From Hylemonella gracilis ATCC 19624 (GTDB lineage Bacteria; Pseudomonadota; Gammaproteobacteria; Burkholderiales; Burkholderiaceae_C): a stretch of 64,000 bases of DNA. Positions 21,585 through 30,107 of this stretch are shown piece after piece. The notes under the pieces were generated by a model. The model was not told the DNA's origin. It worked only from the letters and a program-made list of their open reading frames with translations, and made no database searches. Made by a program: the position numbers and the translations under genes. Location of the stretch: assembly GCF_000211835.1 (NCBI RefSeq), contig NZ_AEGR01000024.1:21219-85218 (forward strand), read 5' to 3'. Numbering within the stretch: position 1 is the stretch's first letter; the number at the start of each line of letters is the position of its first letter.

Positions 21585-21785
21585 ATGAGTGAACCGCAGC
21601 GAGAACTGAGCGAACCTGCCATCTGGACTTGGCCGATCGTGCTGGGTGTGCTGACGGCGGTGGGGCTGGTTGCCGCCTTGTTCAGCGAGGGTGGCTTCGG
21701 CGACATGCTGGCAGGACTGTGCCTGTGGGTGCCAGCGCTGGTGGGCATTTGGTACGGCTGGCTGCGTCGCCGCCGCGCGAACTGA
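21585..21785 (+). CDS. Small two-helix membrane protein of the iron group
   Basis: This 66-residue protein has a polar N-terminus (MSEPQRELSEPAIW), two hydrophobic segments (WPIVLGVLTAVGLVAAL and MLAGLCLWVPALVGIWYGWL) and an Arg-rich end (RRRRAN), predicting an inner-membrane hairpin. It lies 57 bases after the PepSY gene. Small proteins of this type often accompany PepSY and TonB genes; the function is unknown. Confidence 0.75.
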   Translation: MSEPQRELSEPAIWTWPIVLGVLTAVGLVAALFSEGGFGDMLAGLCLWVPALVGIWYGWLRRRRAN

Positions 21786-21840
21786 GCCGAAAACCTGCCT
21801 GCGAGGGTTTCCCGGGGCCTGCGCATGGCATGGTTCCTGA

Positions 21841-24800
21841 ATGTCAGGGAGCATGGATGCCCCGGCCCGCTTTCCGTCTGAATCCGCCGACACCGCTGTA
21901 TCGGACGCGGTGGATGCTGCCGGTGCGCCTGTGCAGACCATCGTCAAGGTCCGGCGCGACTACAACGCCTGGGTGGCCAGCGAGACGCTCGAAGATTACG
22001 CGCTGCGCTACACCCCGCAGCGCTTTCGCAAGTGGAGCGCCTGGAACGTGGCCAACACGGCCGCGGGCGGTGCGGCTTCCTTCCTGATCCTGGAGGCGGT
22101 TGGCGCCACGCTGCTGGTGCAGTACGGCTGGGCCAACGCCGCGCTCGCCATCCTGGCGACCGGCCTCATCATCTTCCTGGCTGGCTTGCCCATCAGCGTC
22201 TACGCGGCCCGCTACGGCGTGGACATGGACCTGCTCACGCGCGGCGCGGGTTTCGGCTACATCGGCTCGACCATCACGTCGCTGATCTACGCCAGCTTCA
22301 CGTTCATCTTCTTTGCGCTGGAGGCCGCTGTCATGGCCTACGCGCTGGAACTGGCCTTGGACATCCCGCCGCGCTGGGGCTATTTGGTCTGCGCGCTGGT
22401 GGTCATCCCTCTCGTGACGCATGGGGTGTCGGTCATCAGCCGCCTGCAGGTGTGGACCATGCCGCTGTGGCTGCTGATGCTGGTCGTGCCCTTTGTCACG
22501 GTCCTGGTGCTCGATCCGCACGCTTTTGATGGAGTTCTGCACTACGCTGGGGATCGCAGTGGCACGGCCAGTCTAAGTGCGCTCCATTTTGGTGCCGCCT
22601 TGACCGTGGGGGTGGCCCTGATGACGCAGATGGGTGAGCAGGCCGATTACCTGCGCTTCATGCCCGCGCGTACCTCCACCAATCGCCTGCGCTGGTGGGC
22701 GGGGGTGCTGGCCGGCGGGCCGGGCTGGGTGCTGCCGGGCGTGCTCAAGATGCTGGGCGGTGCCTTGCTGGCCTACCTGGCCTTGAGCCAAGCCGTGCCG
22801 GCGGACCGGGCGGTGGACCCCAACCAGATGTACCTGGCGGCCTACGGCTACGTTTTCCCGCATTACGGCTGGGCCGTGGCCGCGACGGCACTCTTCGTCG
22901 TGATCTCGCAGCTCAAGATCAATGTGACGAACGCCTACGCCGGTTCCCTGGCCTGGAGCAATTTCTTCTCGCGCCTCACGCACAGCCACCCGGGGCGCGT
23001 GGTGTGGGTGGTGTTCAACACCCTGATCGCCTTCCTGCTGATGGAGATGGATGTGTTCCAGGCCCTGGGCGACGTGCTGGGTTTGTACAGCAATATCGCG
23101 ATCGCTTGGATGATGGCCGTGGTGGCGGACCTGGTCATCAACAAGCCGCTGGGTCTTTCGCCCAAGGGCATCGAGTTCAAGCGGGCGCATCTGTACGACA
23201 TCAACCCGGTGGGTGTGGGGGCGATGGCCCTGGCGTCCCTGGTCTCGGTCACGGCGCACCTGGGTGTGTTCGGGCCCATGGCCCAGGCCTACTCGGCCTT
23301 GATCGCCTTGGGCGTGGCCTTCGTCACGGCGCCGCTGATCGCCTGGGCCACGCGAGGGCGTTATTACCTGGCTCGCCAAGCCGATGCCCCGAGCCATGCG
23401 CAGCGTGTCTCGTCCGCCCCGGTCGCGGGGACGCGGCCGTCCTGGCGCGGCCCGGTGGTGGTGGCGGTTGGTGCAGCGCAAGCAGGGAACTACCTGGGCG
23501 TGAAGCTCCAGCGCTGCGTGATCTGCGAGCGTGAATACGAAGGGCCGGACATGGCGCATTGCCCGGCGTACCAGGGGGCGATTTGTTCGCTGTGTTGCAC
23601 CCTGGACGCGCGCTGCGGTGACCTGTGCAAGCCGGGCGCCAGTTTCTCCGCGCAATGGAACAGCGTGCTGCAGCGTCTGCTGCCGCGTACCCTTTGGCCC
23701 TACCTGGATCGAGGGCTCGCGCACTTCCTGTTGCTGATGCTGTTCACCGCGCCCTTGCTGGCCGGCGTTTTCGCTCTGTTTTACCAACAGGAGCTACAGG
23801 GTTTGATGCACCGGGGCTTGGGCTCCGCAGTCGAATTGGAGGCCGCCGAATCGGCCCTGCGCTCGGCCTTCCTCAAGGCCTACGTCGCCCTGCTGCTGGT
23901 GGCGGGTACCGTGGCCTGGTGGGTGGTGCTGGCGCACAAGAGCCGCCAGGTGGCGCAAGAAGAGTCCAACCGGCAGACCGCCCTGCTGCGCCGTGAAATC
24001 GATCTGCACCAGCAAACCGATGCCGCCTTGCAGGAGGCACGCCGCGTGGCCGAGGAGGCGCAGGGCATCGCCGAGCACGCGCGCAGGCAGGCCGAGCAGG
24101 CCAACCAGGCCAAGAGCCGCTACATCAGCGCCATCAGCCATGAGCTGCGCACGCCGCTCAACAGCATCCTGGGTTACGCGCAACTGATGGGCGAGGACCC
24201 GCAAGTACCCGCGCACCGCAAGCACGCGGTGCAGGTGATCCGCCGTGGCGGTGAGCACCTGCTGTCGCTGATCGAAGGCACCCTGGACCTGGCGCGCATC
24301 GAGTCGGGCAAGCTCACGCTCGACGTCAAGCCCATGGCCTTTGCCGACGTCGTGCATGAACTGGCCGCGATGTTCGAGTTGCAGGCCGCGGCCAAGGGGC
24401 TGGCTTTCCGTTTCGCGCCCCTGTCCACGCTGCCCGAGCGGGTGCGCGCCGACGAAAAGCGCGTGCGCCAGATTCTGATCAATCTGTTGGGCAACGCCAT
24501 CAAGTTCACCGCCCAGGGTGAGGTGACGTTCCAGGTGCGTCACGCCCGCGAAATGGCTTACATCGACATCCGCGACACCGGCCCCGGCATGGCGCTGGAC
24601 GAGATGGAGCGCCTGTTCGAACCCTTCGCCCGCACAGCCTCTGCCCAGGGCACGCCGGGTGCCGGGTTGGGCTTGACCATCGCCAAGATGCTGACCGACC
24701 TCATGGGCGGCGAGCTCACGGTGCAAAGCACGCCGGGCCTGGGCTCGGTCTTCCAAGTCAAGCTCTTCCTGCCCGAGGCGCACGCCGCCTTGCCCTCGGC

Positions 24801-25473
24801 GCGACCGGCCGTGCCCAAGCCGCCCCGCCGTGGCTACCTCGGCGCGCGCCGCCATGTGCTGGTGGTGGACAACGAAGAGCCCGACCGCGAGATGCTCACG
24901 CAGCTGCTGGTCCCCCTGGGCTTCGTGCTGCGCACCGCGTCCAGCGGCCATGACGCGTTGGACCTGCTGGCGGCGGGCTACGTGCCGGACGCCATCTTCA
25001 TGGACCTGGCCATGCCCGGCATCGATGGCTGGGAAACCATCCGCCGCTTGCGCCGCATGCCGGGGCTGGCCCAACTCCCTGTGGCCGTGGTGTCCGCCAA
25101 TGCCTTCGACAAGGGCTTGGAGAACGACGCGGGCATCGCGGTATCGGATTTCATCACCAAGCCCATCCGCCACAGCGAGTTGCTGGATTGGCTGGAGCAG
25201 CGACTGCAACTGCGTTGGACCGAGCTCACGCCGCCCCAGTCCCCGGCACCTGCCGCGCCTGGGCCGGTGACTCCGCCCTCGGACGAGCGCGTGGCCGAGC
25301 TGCGTGAACTCGCGGGGCTGGGTTACTACCGTGGCATCGTGCGCCTGCTCGACGACGTCGAGGCGCAGAATCCCGCTCACCAAAGCTGGGTGGCGCAGGT
25401 GCGGGCGCTGGCGCGCGCCTACCGCTTCGACGCCATCCTGGCGCTGATCGAACCCTCTGCCCCGAAGACATGA
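21841..25473 (+). CDS. NCS1 permease-hybrid histidine kinase fusion sensor
   Basis: This 1210-residue protein joins four parts. Residues about 60-515 are a 12-helix NCS1-type purine/cytosine permease domain (VRRDYNAWV, WSAWNVANTAAGG, GAGFGYIGS). Residues 559-600 form a Cys-rich patch (CVIC, HCPAY, CSLCC, CGDLC) that could bind zinc or an iron-sulfur cluster. Two more helices (about 628-648 and 680-700) lead to a kinase with His767 in SHELRTPLNSILGY and ATP-binding boxes NLLGNAIKF, DTGPGM and GAGLGLTI. A receiver domain follows with Asp1055 (MDLAMPGIDG), then a helical tail. By analogy with CbrA-type fused sensors it probably senses a nucleobase. The stop overlaps the response regulator gene. 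Confidence 0.92.
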   Translation: MSGSMDAPARFPSESADTAVSDAVDAAGAPVQTIVKVRRDYNAWVASETLEDYALRYTPQRFRKWSAWNVANTAAGGAASFLILEAVGATLLVQYGWANAALAILATGLIIFLAGLPISVYAARYGVDMDLLTRGAGFGYIGSTITSLIYASFTFIFFALEAAVMAYALELALDIPPRWGYLVCALVVIPLVTHGVSVISRLQVWTMPLWLLMLVVPFVTVLVLDPHAFDGVLHYAGDRSGTASLSALHFGAALTVGVALMTQMGEQADYLRFMPARTSTNRLRWWAGVLAGGPGWVLPGVLKMLGGALLAYLALSQAVPADRAVDPNQMYLAAYGYVFPHYGWAVAATALFVVISQLKINVTNAYAGSLAWSNFFSRLTHSHPGRVVWVVFNTLIAFLLMEMDVFQALGDVLGLYSNIAIAWMMAVVADLVINKPLGLSPKGIEFKRAHLYDINPVGVGAMALASLVSVTAHLGVFGPMAQAYSALIALGVAFVTAPLIAWATRGRYYLARQADAPSHAQRVSSAPVAGTRPSWRGPVVVAVGAAQAGNYLGVKLQRCVICEREYEGPDMAHCPAYQGAICSLCCTLDARCGDLCKPGASFSAQWNSVLQRLLPRTLWPYLDRGLAHFLLLMLFTAPLLAGVFALFYQQELQGLMHRGLGSAVELEAAESALRSAFLKAYVALLLVAGTVAWWVVLAHKSRQVAQEESNRQTALLRREIDLHQQTDAALQEARRVAEEAQGIAEHARRQAEQANQAKSRYISAISHELRTPLNSILGYAQLMGEDPQVPAHRKHAVQVIRRGGEHLLSLIEGTLDLARIESGKLTLDVKPMAFADVVHELAAMFELQAAAKGLAFRFAPLSTLPERVRADEKRVRQILINLLGNAIKFTAQGEVTFQVRHAREMAYIDIRDTGPGMALDEMERLFEPFARTASAQGTPGAGLGLTIAKMLTDLMGGELTVQSTPGLGSVFQVKLFLPEAHAALPSARPAVPKPPRRGYLGARRHVLVVDNEEPDREMLTQLLVPLGFVLRTASSGHDALDLLAAGYVPDAIFMDLAMPGIDGWETIRRLRRMPGLAQLPVAVVSANAFDKGLENDAGIAVSDFITKPIRHSELLDWLEQRLQLRWTELTPPQSPAPAAPGPVTPPSDERVAELRELAGLGYYRGIVRLLDDVEAQNPAHQSWVAQVRALARAYRFDAILALIEPSAPKT

Positions 25474-26480
25474 GCGATACCCTGGCCCAGGCCCTCAACC
25501 GCGCGCACAGCGACGTGGTGCTGATCGTCGACGACGTGCCCGACAACCTGTCGCTGCTGCACGACGCGCTGGACGAATCGGGCTGCACCGTGCTGGTCGC
25601 CTTGGACGGTGCCTCGGCATTGCAGCGGGCTGCGCAGGCCCGTCCGGACATCGTGCTGCTCGACGCCATGATGCCCGGCATGGATGGATTCGAGGTTGCG
25701 CGGCGTTTGAAGGCCGACGCGACCACGGCCCACATTCCCATCATCTTCATGACGGGGCTGACTGAGACTGAGCACTTGGTGGCCGCGCTGGAGGCGGGGG
25801 GCACCGACTACGTGACCAAGCCCATCCGCCCCAAGGAGGTGTTGGCCCGCATGCACGTGCACCTGCAGGGCGCGCGTGAGCGGCGCCAGGCGCGCAACGC
25901 GCTGGATGCCTTCGGCTACGCCAGTGTCACCGTGCGCGCCAGCGACGGCCGACTGATGTGGCAGACCCCGCTCGCACGTGAGCTGCTGGCGCGTTATTAC
26001 GGCGAGCCAGTGCCTGGACCGGCGCATGTGCCTGAGCCAGTGCTGACCTGGTTGCGTCTCAGCGTGGAGCATGTGCTGGAAGCCCAAGCCCGCGGTGAAC
26101 CCCTGGCCGAGCCGCCGCGCTTGAGCGTGGAGCAGGGCGCGCGCCGCCTCACCTTGCGGCTGCACCAGCGCAATGACGATGGCGCGACCTCCGCGGCCGC
26201 GGGCGACTGGATGCTGATCATGCAGGAGGCTTCAGACGAAAGCGTCATCGAAGCGATTTCCTTGAGCTTCCGATTGACGGCCAAAGAGGCCGAGGTGCTC
26301 TACTGGGTCATCAAGGGCAAGATCAACCGCGACATCGGCGACATCCTGGGCAGCAGCCCCATGACGGTCAAGAAGCACCTGGAGCGGGTCTACGCCAAGC
26401 TCGGCGTGGAGACTCGCACGGCCGCCGCGGCACTGGCGATGAACCGCATCAAGCAGTTGCATCCGCAGTTCGAGGGGTGA
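25470..26480 (+). CDS. Two-component response regulator, receiver plus LuxR-type HTH
   Basis: This 336-residue protein starts inside the stop of the sensor gene (ATGA overlap), so the two are translationally coupled partners. The receiver has acidic residues DD at 21-22, the phosphorylated Asp65 (LLDAMMPGMDG) and Lys in TKPIRP. A middle region of about 130 residues resembles no domain I recognise. The C-terminus (about 265-330) is a LuxR/GerE helix-turn-helix (LTAKEAEVLYWVIKGKINRD, then SPMTVKKHLERVYAKL). It should activate or repress transcription in response to the NCS1 sensor; target genes are unknown. Confidence 0.93.
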   Translation: MSDTLAQALNRAHSDVVLIVDDVPDNLSLLHDALDESGCTVLVALDGASALQRAAQARPDIVLLDAMMPGMDGFEVARRLKADATTAHIPIIFMTGLTETEHLVAALEAGGTDYVTKPIRPKEVLARMHVHLQGARERRQARNALDAFGYASVTVRASDGRLMWQTPLARELLARYYGEPVPGPAHVPEPVLTWLRLSVEHVLEAQARGEPLAEPPRLSVEQGARRLTLRLHQRNDDGATSAAAGDWMLIMQEASDESVIEAISLSFRLTAKEAEVLYWVIKGKINRDIGDILGSSPMTVKKHLERVYAKLGVETRTAAAALAMNRIKQLHPQFEG

Positions 26481-26775
26481 AGGGTGAGGGTTGCAGTGAT
26501 CCTCTTGGGACTAGAGTGAACGCTCCTGGCCAACCCGAGAGTCAGTGGAACTGGCGACGCTGCGATGGGGGTCCTGTTTCAACCATCATCGGCTGCTCGG
26601 AGCCATTGGGGACATACCGTCTGCAGAAGCTGAGGCAAACTACTGTTGGCAACTAGCCTGTCAGACCACCCATGGGGCGGCCTGACTTGAGTCAACCCGC
26701 CTCCACGAGAGCCGAGGCAGTTCAGATGTTTTGTCTGAACGTATTTTTATTTATTGGTTTGAACGGAGTGATCAA
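26481..26775. other. Gene-free stretch before the small membrane protein gene
   Basis: This 295-base stretch has no convincing coding frame, tRNA or repeat. Its GC content falls toward the right end, where a TATTTTTATTTATT tract could serve as promoter for the next gene. Confidence 0.5.
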
Positions 26776-26973
26776 ATGTTCGAAGAGCAGATTCCCTGGG
26801 GCGACATCATTGTGTTTTTCATTCTGTCAGTTGCTTTCTTCTACTGGGCTGTTGCTGCCGAAAATTTTCCTCACTCGATGAAAGAGAAGCTTCCTGCATT
26901 TCTTCTCAATCGGAAGTTGATGGTAGGTTGCGGAGTTATTGCCATGGCCATTGCGCTTTTGAAGTTTTTCTAG
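26776..26973 (+). CDS. Small AT-rich membrane protein, unknown function
   Basis: A 65-residue protein is predicted from ATG 26776, which has a GGAG seven bases upstream; an upstream TTG at 26731 has no such site. It has one hydrophobic helix near the N-terminus (DIIVFFILSVAFFYWAVAA) and one at the C-terminus (LMVGCGVIAMAIALLKFF), joined by a basic loop. Base composition is clearly more AT-rich than the neighbouring genes, which hints at recent acquisition. I do not recognise the family. Confidence 0.6.
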   Translation: MFEEQIPWGDIIVFFILSVAFFYWAVAAENFPHSMKEKLPAFLLNRKLMVGCGVIAMAIALLKFF

Positions 26974-27011
26974 CCTATGGTCGCTGAGGACCGCAGGCAC
27001 AATCGTTTCGT

Positions 27012-28505
27012 ATGCACCACCTTCCGCCCTTCATCTCCCCGCAACCCTTTGACGATGCCGCCGCGGCCCTGGCCCAGGTGCAATTGATTTATGACGCCAG
27101 CATCGCTCATCTGCGCGAAGGCATGCGGCGTTTCGTGGCGGGGGATGACGGCGCCGGACCCGTGAGAGCCTATTACCCGCTGGTGCGCATCCGCACGGAG
27201 ACCGTGCTGCGTCAGCAGGCGGGTGTGCAGGAGCGTCTGAGCTACGGTTTCGTCGCCGGCCCGGGGGTGTATGAAACCACGCTCACCCGGCCCGATCTGT
27301 TCAGCACCTACTATCTGGAGCAGTTCCGCCTGCTGCTGCGCAACCATGGCGTCACGCTGGAGGTCGCGACCAGCCGCCAGCCCATCCCCGTGCATTTCTC
27401 CTTTGCCGAGCATGACCACATCGAGGGCAGCCTCAGCGCGGAGCGGCGCCAGAAAATGCGCGATTGGTTCGACCTGCCCGACTTGGAGGCCATGGACGAC
27501 GGCATCGCCAACGGCACCCACGAAGCCCAGGCGGGGCAGCCACAGCCCTTGTCGCTGTTCACCGCGCCCCGCGTGGACTATTCCCTGCACCGGCTGCGTC
27601 ACTACACCGGCACGGGGCCCGGGCACTTTCAGAATTTCGTGCTCTACACGAACTACCAGTTCTACATCGATGAGTTCATCCGCCTCGGGCGTGAGCTGAT
27701 GCGGGATGCAAAGAGCGAGTACATCGCCTTCGTCGAGCCGGGCAATGTGGTCACGCGCCGCGCGGGTGAACCGGCCCGTGACGAAGACGCCCTCGGCAAG
27801 GCGCCGCCGCGCCTGCCGCAGATGCCCGCCTACCACCTGGTCTTGCCCGATGGGAATGGCATCACCATGGTCAACATTGGCGTCGGTCCGGCCAATGCCA
27901 AGAACATCACCGACCACGTGGCCGTGCTGCGCCCGCACGCTTGGATCATGCTCGGCCATTGCGCGGGCCTGCGCAATGGCCAACAGCTCGGGGACTACGT
28001 GTTGGCCCACGCCTATGTGCGCGAGGACCATGTGCTGGACGAGGAGTTGCCGCTGTGGGTGCCGATTCCGGCGCTGGCCGAGGTGCAGCTGGCGCTCGAG
28101 CAGGCCGTCGCCGACGTGACCGAGTTGCATGGCGCGCAGCTCAAGCGCATCTTGCGCACGGGCACGGTGGCCACCACCGACAACCGCAACTGGGAACTGC
28201 TGCCCGAGAACCGGCCGCAGCGCCGCTTCAGCCAGAGCCGCGCCGTGGCCCTGGACATGGAGAGCGCGACCATCGCCGCGAATGGTTTCCGCTTCCGCGT
28301 GCCTTACGGCACTTTGCTGTGCGTGAGCGACAAGCCCTTGCACGGCGAAATCAAGCTGCCGGGCATGGCCGACCACTTCTACCGCGAGCGCGTGGACCAG
28401 CACCTGCGCATCGGCATTCGCGCGCTGGAGCTGCTGCGCCAGGGCGGTGTCAACCAATTGCACAGCCGCAAGCTCAGGAGCTTCGCGGAGGTGGCGTTCC
28501 AATAA
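27012..28505 (+). CDS. amn: AMP nucleosidase
   Basis: Amn hydrolyses AMP to adenine and ribose 5-phosphate. The 497-residue protein has the amn-specific N-terminal domain (residues 1-190) and the C-terminal nucleoside phosphorylase fold, with VNIGVGPANAKNITDH, MLGHCAGLR, VALDMESATIAANGF and the late KLPGMADHFYR. It lies close to the nucleobase-type sensor, which suggests, without proving, a shared link to purine metabolism. Confidence 0.96.
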   Translation: MHHLPPFISPQPFDDAAAALAQVQLIYDASIAHLREGMRRFVAGDDGAGPVRAYYPLVRIRTETVLRQQAGVQERLSYGFVAGPGVYETTLTRPDLFSTYYLEQFRLLLRNHGVTLEVATSRQPIPVHFSFAEHDHIEGSLSAERRQKMRDWFDLPDLEAMDDGIANGTHEAQAGQPQPLSLFTAPRVDYSLHRLRHYTGTGPGHFQNFVLYTNYQFYIDEFIRLGRELMRDAKSEYIAFVEPGNVVTRRAGEPARDEDALGKAPPRLPQMPAYHLVLPDGNGITMVNIGVGPANAKNITDHVAVLRPHAWIMLGHCAGLRNGQQLGDYVLAHAYVREDHVLDEELPLWVPIPALAEVQLALEQAVADVTELHGAQLKRILRTGTVATTDNRNWELLPENRPQRRFSQSRAVALDMESATIAANGFRFRVPYGTLLCVSDKPLHGEIKLPGMADHFYRERVDQHLRIGIRALELLRQGGVNQLHSRKLRSFAEVAFQ

Positions 28506-28523
28506 GTCTGCGTTGGGCGCAAA

Positions 28524-28551
28524 CAATAACGGCGCCCGGGCGCCGTTGTTG
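28524..28551 (+). terminator. Strong hairpin after amn
   Basis: A perfect 20-base palindrome (AACGGCGCCC and its complement, 28528-28547), extended by CAA/TTG, lies 18 bases after the amn stop. It can end amn transcription. A second weaker repeat, GGCTCG/CGAGCC (28616-28634), could end the oncoming minus-strand operon. Confidence 0.7.
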
Positions 28552-28671
28552 CGCGCGACTCCAAGAAGTCGTTACCGCAGACCGCGCGTAACTGCCAAAA
28601 CCCCGAGTCTTAGCCGGCTCGCGCTCGCCGAGCCAGCACCCTGATGTCGACGAAGATCGGCGTGGGCTCGC

Positions 28672-29643
28672 TCACTCCGGCTTGTAGCCGCTGCTCTTGA
28701 GCAAGGCCGCGCTCTCGGACACGTAGCGCTGGCTGTATTTCTTGAAGTCATCAATGGTTTCGATGACGGGGTCAATCCCCAGCGGCGCATAGGCGCCGGA
28801 TTTGATCAATTGCCGCGTGGCTTCGTTGATCGCCTTGTTCAGCATTTGCTGCCGTTGCACCGACAAGCCCTTGGGACCCCAGACGCCATACCAGGATTCC
28901 GCGACGAAGTTGGGGAACCCGCTCTCCGCGGCCGTGGGCACCTCCGGCATCAGCGCGCTGCGCTTGGCCGACGTCACGGCGATGGGCTTGACCTTGCCCG
29001 CCTTGGCCAGCGATTGCAAGGAGATGATGGAGTCGATCAGGATCTGGGTCGTGCCACCGGCGACATCGGTCAGGGCGGGCGCGGTGCCCCGGTACACCAC
29101 CGTCGCGAGATTGAGCTGCCCTTCCTTGGCCAGCATCAGGGTGGCCAGGTGACTGGGGGCGCCCAGCGCGGGCAGACCGGCATACCATTTGTCCGGTTCA
29201 CTGCGCGCGGCTTGCATGACATCCTTGATCTGCGTCTGCGGCAGATTGGGGGCGATCACCATCAGCAGGGGCGCGCTTGCGGTCCGGGCGATGAAGCTGA
29301 AGTCGGTCAAGGGATCATAGGGCGGCTTGGCCATGGCCTCCTTGGTCAGCACCTGCGTGGCGGCGGAGAACAGCAGTGTCAGGCCGTCGGCGGGCGCGGT
29401 CTGCACGGCCTTGCCCCCAATGGCGCCACTGGCTCCGGGGCGGTTGTCAACGATGACCGGCACACCCAAGTCCGTTTGCAACTGCTTGGCCAGCAAGCGC
29501 GCCGCATTGTCGACACCTCCGCCCGCGGCGAAAGGAACAATGATCTTGACGGGCCCTTCCGGGAATTTGTCTTGCGCAGCGACGATGCCGGTCATGAGCA
29601 AACCCAGCAGCAAGCCGAGCAGTTTGGGGATACGGATGTTCAT
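28672..29643 (-). CDS. Bug-family periplasmic solute receptor
   Basis: This 323-residue protein has a cleavable signal (NIRIPKLLGLLLGLL, cut near VAAQ-DKF) and the Bug/TctC fold: PVKIIVPFAAGGGVDNAARLLA near the start, the central HL(A)TLMLA segment, and the VAESWYGVWGPKGL region. Bug proteins bind carboxylated or amidated metabolites and serve tripartite tricarboxylate transporters or sensing. No TctA/TctB genes are nearby. It is the last gene of the hydantoinase operon, so its ligand may be that pathway's substrate. Confidence 0.93.
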   Translation of the reverse strand: MNIRIPKLLGLLLGLLMTGIVAAQDKFPEGPVKIIVPFAAGGGVDNAARLLAKQLQTDLGVPVIVDNRPGASGAIGGKAVQTAPADGLTLLFSAATQVLTKEAMAKPPYDPLTDFSFIARTASAPLLMVIAPNLPQTQIKDVMQAARSEPDKWYAGLPALGAPSHLATLMLAKEGQLNLATVVYRGTAPALTDVAGGTTQILIDSIISLQSLAKAGKVKPIAVTSAKRSALMPEVPTAAESGFPNFVAESWYGVWGPKGLSVQRQQMLNKAINEATRQLIKSGAYAPLGIDPVIETIDDFKKYSQRYVSESAALLKSSGYKPE

Positions 29644-29671
29644 GGTTGTCTCCTGAAGAAAATTGAAATGC

Positions 29672-30085
29672 TCAAACCTCGCCTCGGTATGCGCCTCGCC
29701 AGGCTTTGGAACCACCCAGCAAGGGTGCGGCCAGGGCGGGGCCGTGCAGTTCCGCGTAGGACTGCAGCGTTCTGCTCATGCGCGGCAGCAGCCAGTCCGC
29801 GACGGCGGAGCTTGCCTCTCCGTCACTCAGGCGCTGAAGGATGTCGCGCACGGGCTGCGGCTGGATCGCCAAGGGGCCCCGCAGCAGCAGGAAATCGATG
29901 ACCTCGGTCATGCCTTCGCGCTCGCTTCGCTCCAGGAAATGGTCGGCGATGTCACGCTCGAAGTCTTCGAGGGTGACGGTCACGCCACTCATGGCGCAGG
30001 CACAGCCCAGCGCGATGTGCTGCGCCGCCAGCCGATGCCAGAGCATCGAGAGGTAGGCGGCTTGATCACAGGGCTGCATGTCCAT
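29672..30085 (-). CDS. Unknown 137-residue protein in the hydantoinase operon
   Basis: The start at 30085 (MDMQPCDQAAY) is set by a strong GGAGAGGGG six bases upstream. The protein is soluble and mostly helical, with several Cys (CDQ, CACAMS) and no signal peptide. It lies between hyuB (22-base gap) and the Bug gene (28-base gap), so it belongs to the operon. I do not recognise the family; an accessory or subunit role beside HyuAB is possible. Confidence 0.75.
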   Translation of the reverse strand: MDMQPCDQAAYLSMLWHRLAAQHIALGCACAMSGVTVTLEDFERDIADHFLERSEREGMTEVIDFLLLRGPLAIQPQPVRDILQRLSDGEASSAVADWLLPRMSRTLQSYAELHGPALAAPLLGGSKAWRGAYRGEV

Positions 30086-30107
30086 CGGGGTCCCCTCTCC
30101 GCTTGAG

